Of a stretch of 64,000 nt of DNA, positions 60,967 to 64,000 are shown in pieces (position 1 is the first letter of the stretch; each line of letters starts with the position of its first letter). Under the pieces are notes generated by a model. That model saw only the letters and a program-made list of their open reading frames with translations. It was not told the DNA's origin and did not search any database. This DNA comes from Deltaproteobacteria bacterium (lineage in GTDB: Bacteria; Myxococcota_A; UBA9042; PHBI01): positions 62,001 through 126,000 of the forward strand of contig JACKFA010000006.1 in assembly GCA_020632715.1 (NCBI GenBank), read 5' to 3'. Position numbers and translations under genes: made by a program.

Positions 60967-62411
60967 TTGTCCACGTCCCCGACCCCGACCGACCGCACCG
61001 CGCTCCCGAACCCCCGCCTCTTCCCCCTCGCCGCCATCCTCGCCTCGCTCCTCGGCTTCTCCGCCTGCGACGGCGCCCTCGTCGACGAGACCGCCGACGG
61101 CGGCGACGACGCCTACGCCAGCGCCGACGCCTACGGCGGCGCCGACGCCTACGACGCCGGCCCGGTCGTCCGCTGGGCGCCCCACCGGCCCCGCCGCCGC
61201 GCCGCCCGTCGCGCGCCGCGCCCCGCCGCCGTCTCCCGCGCCTCGCGTCGCGCCGAGCCCGTCGCGACCGTCGTCCTCCCCGGTCGCGCCGCCGCGGAGC
61301 CCGCCGCCGCCGCGCCGCCCGCGCCGCGCGTGGTCGTCGCGCCGTCCCGTCTCCTCGGGCTCGCTGGCGCCCCTTCGCGGCCGCCCGCGACGCGGCCGTC
61401 GCCGCCATCGCCCGCTCCCCGCTCGCCTCGTGGACCGCGCGCCGCGCGATCCCGGCCGACTGGGTCGGGACCGTCTTCGGCGACGACGTCGTCCTGCCCT
61501 TCATCCCCGACGCGACCTGGACGACCGGCGCCGCGCGCCTCGTCTCGGCGAGCGACGGCGACTTCCACCTGGGCCGCGATCTCGCCGTCGACGCCGTGCC
61601 CTCCGGCGCCCGCGCCGCCGTCGGCGCGCGCCTCCGCCTGCTCGCCGTCGACGGTCGCACCTGCGAGGCCGTCGTGAGCGCGATCCGCGTCGAGAGCCGC
61701 TTCACCGACCGCACGGCGCTCTACTGGGGCGACGAGGACGACGAGATGGGCACGCGCCGTGAGGACCAGACGCCCGAGCAGCTCTGGGACGACGGCCAGC
61801 CCTTCCTCCTCGGGAGCCTCACCCCCGTCGCCGGCGACTGCAGCGGCGCCATCTTCGCGCAGCTCGCCTCCTCGCCCGCGCCGCGCACCTACGCCCCGGT
61901 CGCGAAGCCGGCCGCCGCCGAGAAGCGCGCCGCGATCGCCGCGTTCCGCAAGCTCCCCGCGTGGAAGGCCGAGCAGGCGAGCTTCGTCGCCGAGGTCCGC
62001 GAGCTCGACGCGGCGGCGCGGGAGTGGGTCGGCCTCGCGCCCGGCGTGACGCCGCGCTTCGACACCGCCTACGAGGGCAGCCCCGAGGTGCGCTTCTACG
62101 TCGGCCGCGGCGGCGAGCGGTTCGCGACCGTCCACGCGCGGGGCCAGGCCGGCTGCGGCGATCCGAGCGGCTCCCTCGGCGTCGTCTTCCGCGTCGAGGG
62201 CGCCGGCCGCGCGGCGCGCTTCGTGCCGCTCCACGCGGAGAGCTGGTCGCCCGAGCTCGAGGGCCTCGTCGACCTCGACGGCGACGGCCGCCCCGAGGGG
62301 CTTCGCGCGAGCGACGACGTGCCGGCCATCTTCGAGCTCGGCCCCGAGAACAGCGACATCCGCCAGCAGCTCGACCTCCCGGACCACTCGATCTACCCCT
62401 GTCCGTGCTGA
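60967..62411 (+). pseudogene. Lipoprotein gene interrupted by a frameshift
   Basis: The N-terminus from TTG 60967 (GGAGG 6 bases upstream) has a signal peptide ending in lipobox FSAC, an Asp/Ala/Tyr stretch (DDAYASADAYGGADAYDAG) and an Arg/Pro-rich part. Near 61340-61375 sensible coding moves to another frame (from position 1 mod 3 to 0 mod 3), and the rest reads well from WRPFAAARDAAVAAI through CSGAIFAQLASS to LVDLDGDGRPEGL and the end at 62411. No start codon fits the second part. One missing base, or two extra bases, would restore about 480 aa. Sequencing error, a true disruption, or programmed shifting are all possible. Confidence 0.7.
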
Positions 62412-62427
62412 TGGGGAGGGACCAGCG

Positions 62428-62457
62428 TTGACAGGCCGGGCAGGGGGCCATGACAAT
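62428..62457 (+). promoter_or_regulatory. Possible sigma70-type promoter of the TerB-like gene
   Basis: TTGACA (62428-62433) is followed after 18 bases by GACAAT (62452-62457), four of six bases of TATAAT. The start would fall near 62464, only a few bases before ATG 62467, so the message could be leaderless; no ribosome site is seen. Confidence 0.4.
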
Positions 62458-62466
62458 GGTCGGGTC

Positions 62467-62847
62467 ATGGCCTCCTTCGACTCACTCCCCGAGACCCAGC
62501 GCTACCTGCTCTGGACCCTGGTCCAGATCGCCCGCGCCGACGGTGACCTCTCGCCCCTCGAGGCGACCTACGTCGAGCACGTGGCGGAGCTCCTCGCGCT
62601 CGACGAGCCCTCGCGCGAGACGATCCGCGCCGCCCTCCTCGGGCGCGCGCCGCTCGCCGAGGTCGCGCCGCCCGCCTCCCACGCGGATCGCGTCCAGGTC
62701 TACCGCGACGCGGTCGTGCTCGCGGCCTCCGACGGCGACGTCGAGCGCGACGAGCACGAGATCCTCGACGGGGTCGCCGCGGCGCTCTCGCTCGGGGCCG
62801 ACGAGGTCGACCAGATCTGGCGAGAGGCCAAGGCCCAGCCGGCGTGA
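62467..62847 (+). CDS. TerB-like helical protein
   Basis: 126 aa, all helical. Features LWTLVQIARADGDLSPLEATYVEHVAELL and AVVLAASDGDVERDEHEILDGVAAAL, with two DGD acidic motifs placed as in the TerB/tellurite-resistance-like (DjlA-like) fold. Function unclear; such domains bind metal or act as interaction modules. ATG 62467 is preceded by no clear ribosome site. It overlaps the TetR gene by 4 bases (GTGA), so the two are coupled. Confidence 0.8.
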   Translation: MASFDSLPETQRYLLWTLVQIARADGDLSPLEATYVEHVAELLALDEPSRETIRAALLGRAPLAEVAPPASHADRVQVYRDAVVLAASDGDVERDEHEILDGVAAALSLGADEVDQIWREAKAQPA

Positions 62848-63542
62848 GCGCCGACCCCGCCATCGCGCCGGGGGCGGGGGGCGAGGAGAGCGGCGACGGC
62901 CGCGTCCTCCGGGCGCGCGCGCTCCGCGACGCCCGCCGGAACCAGCTCCTCCAGGCAGCGCGCCGCGTCTTCGCCGAGCGCGGCTACCTCGGCGCCTCGA
63001 TCAACGCCATCCAGGCCGAGGCGGGCGTCTCGCGCGCGACGTTCTACCTCTATTTCGACGCGAAGCTCGCCTGCTTCGCCGAGGTCCTCGCGGGCTTCGT
63101 CGAGCGCCTCCGCGCCGCGATCGCGCCGGTCGACATCCGCGCCGCGACGCCCCCGCGCGAGCAGCTCGTCTCGAACCTCGTGCGCGTCCTCGGGATCCTC
63201 GAGGAAGACGCCGATCTGACGCGCATGCTGCTCCAGCAGGCGCGCGGCACCGACCCCGAGATCGACCTCGCCCTCGACGACCTCGATCGCGGCGTGCTCG
63301 CGCTCATCGTCGGATCCCTCACGACCGGGCGCCGCCTCGGCCTCGTGCGCGTCGACGAGCGCGACATCGGCCTTCACGCGTCGTTCGTGCTCGGCGCCCT
63401 CAAGGAGGCCGCGTCGCAGACCTTCCTCGCCGCCCCCGGGCGCGGCGCCCCGCGCGACCACGAGGAGATCGCCTCGGCTCTCCTCGACTTCACGCTGCGG
63501 GGCGTCCTCCGCGACCCGACGCAGCTCGGGGAGCCTGGGTGA
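62844..63542 (+). CDS. TetR-family transcriptional regulator
   Basis: 232 aa. N-terminal helix-turn-helix (RNQLLQAARRVFAERGYLGASI, AGVSRATFYLYFDAKLACF) after a disordered Gly/Glu-rich start; helical ligand-binding domain (LVSNLVRVLGILEEDADLTRMLLQQA, LKEAASQTFLAAPGRG). The start is GTG 62844, overlapping the TerB-like stop. It overlaps the next gene by 4 bases. Possible target: the neighbouring genes in the same operon. Confidence 0.92.
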   Translation: MSADPAIAPGAGGEESGDGRVLRARALRDARRNQLLQAARRVFAERGYLGASINAIQAEAGVSRATFYLYFDAKLACFAEVLAGFVERLRAAIAPVDIRAATPPREQLVSNLVRVLGILEEDADLTRMLLQQARGTDPEIDLALDDLDRGVLALIVGSLTTGRRLGLVRVDERDIGLHASFVLGALKEAASQTFLAAPGRGAPRDHEEIASALLDFTLRGVLRDPTQLGEPG

Positions 63543-64000
63543 GTCGCCGCGGACCGGCGCGGCTCGCCGTCGCCATCGCGGCGCTGGCGCTGTCGTTCGC
63601 CGCGTCCGGGCGCACCACGGCCGCGACCCACGGCAGCTACGGCGTCGGCGACGGCATCGTCACCTTCCTCGCCGGCGACGGCACGCTCGTGCTCGTCGAG
63701 GCGCTCACGTTCCTCGTCGGCATCGAGCTCGGCGACGACTCGTGCGACAGCGACGCCTGCACGATCGAGCCGCACCCGGCCGTCCTCGTCGTCGGCTTCT
63801 CGGCCGCGCCGTTCCTCGTGTCCGCGACCATCAAGGGGGTCGCCGACGGGCTCGGCGGCCGCGGCGAGCTCCTCCCGACCCTCGCCGGCACCGTGGGCGG
63901 CGCCCTCGTGCCGCTCAGCGTCTGGCTCGCGACGGAAGACGAGGACGCGACGCTCATCACGGCGCTCGTCTTCCCCGCGCTCGGCGGCACGCTCGGCTAC
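63539..64000 (+). CDS. Membrane protein, truncated at the window end
   Basis: The first 154 aa of a protein continuing past 64000. Signal peptide or first helix (LAVAIAALALSFAASG), then hydrophobic stretches (VLVVGFSAAPFLVSATI; TLAGTVGGALVPLSVWLA; LITALVFPALGGTLGY) and a loop with two Cys (DSCDSDACTIE). No family recognised. GTG 63539 overlaps the TetR stop, so it is part of the TerB-TetR operon. Confidence 0.7.
   Translation, partial: MSRRGPARLAVAIAALALSFAASGRTTAATHGSYGVGDGIVTFLAGDGTLVLVEALTFLVGIELGDDSCDSDACTIEPHPAVLVVGFSAAPFLVSATIKGVADGLGGRGELLPTLAGTVGGALVPLSVWLATEDEDATLITALVFPALGGTLGY

Overview
The window is about 72% GC, gene-dense, and looks like a chromosomal segment of a myxobacterium or close relative (Myxococcota, possibly Polyangia). 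Evidence: a MYXO-CTERM-like tail at the left edge; large lipoproteins with Asp/Thr-rich linkers and thrombospondin type-3 (TSP3) calcium repeats; a Ser/Thr kinase with a PEGA-like tail; many histidine kinases and sigma54 activators; and several GTG/TTG starts. I see no tRNA, rRNA, CRISPR array, prophage or insertion sequence. The species is inferred, not shown.

Layout. 1-2001: OmpA/TSP3 outer-membrane protein. 2002-2509: no clear gene, but a sigma54-type promoter and a strong terminator that could define a small RNA. 2510-4617: small membrane protein, exported two-domain globin lipoprotein and a membrane-anchored partner. 4914-7681 (minus): hybrid kinase, 65-aa protein and NtrC-type activator. 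7881-11163: Ser/Thr kinase, TPR protein and lipoprotein. 11230-17438: lipoprotein, sensor kinase, receiver, NtrC-type activator, 324-aa protein and 89-aa protein, with three sigma54-type promoters and three pairs of GGGGC/GCCCC-type palindromes. 17556-22492: CorA, DUF432 protein, MscS channel, OPT transporter. 22547-26711: VapBC toxin-antitoxin followed without a break by pncB and nadE (NAD biosynthesis). 26744-35351 (minus): two giant tandem paralogous VWA/TSP3 lipoproteins. 35575-38298: His-rich exported protein and TonB receptor, closed by a long perfect hairpin. 38409-43045: secreted protein, TetR, membrane protein, QueE, glycosyltransferase. 43385-46442: ECF sigma, FecR/TPR protein and a preceding exported protein. 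46477-55436 (minus): OmpR-type two-component system, tripartite MacAB-TolC-like efflux pump and an RNase II-family enzyme. 55690-57603: winged-helix protein and patatin. 57681-60704 (minus): autoregulated FadR-type repressor with GMC oxidoreductase and small partner. 60967-64000: frameshifted lipoprotein, TerB-like protein, TetR regulator and a truncated membrane protein.

The most distinctive signal is regulatory. Around the kinase/receiver/activator cluster, sigma54 promoters lie about 75-120 bp from paired palindromes that have the position and shape of enhancer sites. This suggests one local regulon covering the lipoprotein, the 324-aa protein and the 89-aa protein, whose functions are unknown. 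All promoters, operators and partner assignments come from reading the sequence; no search was run.
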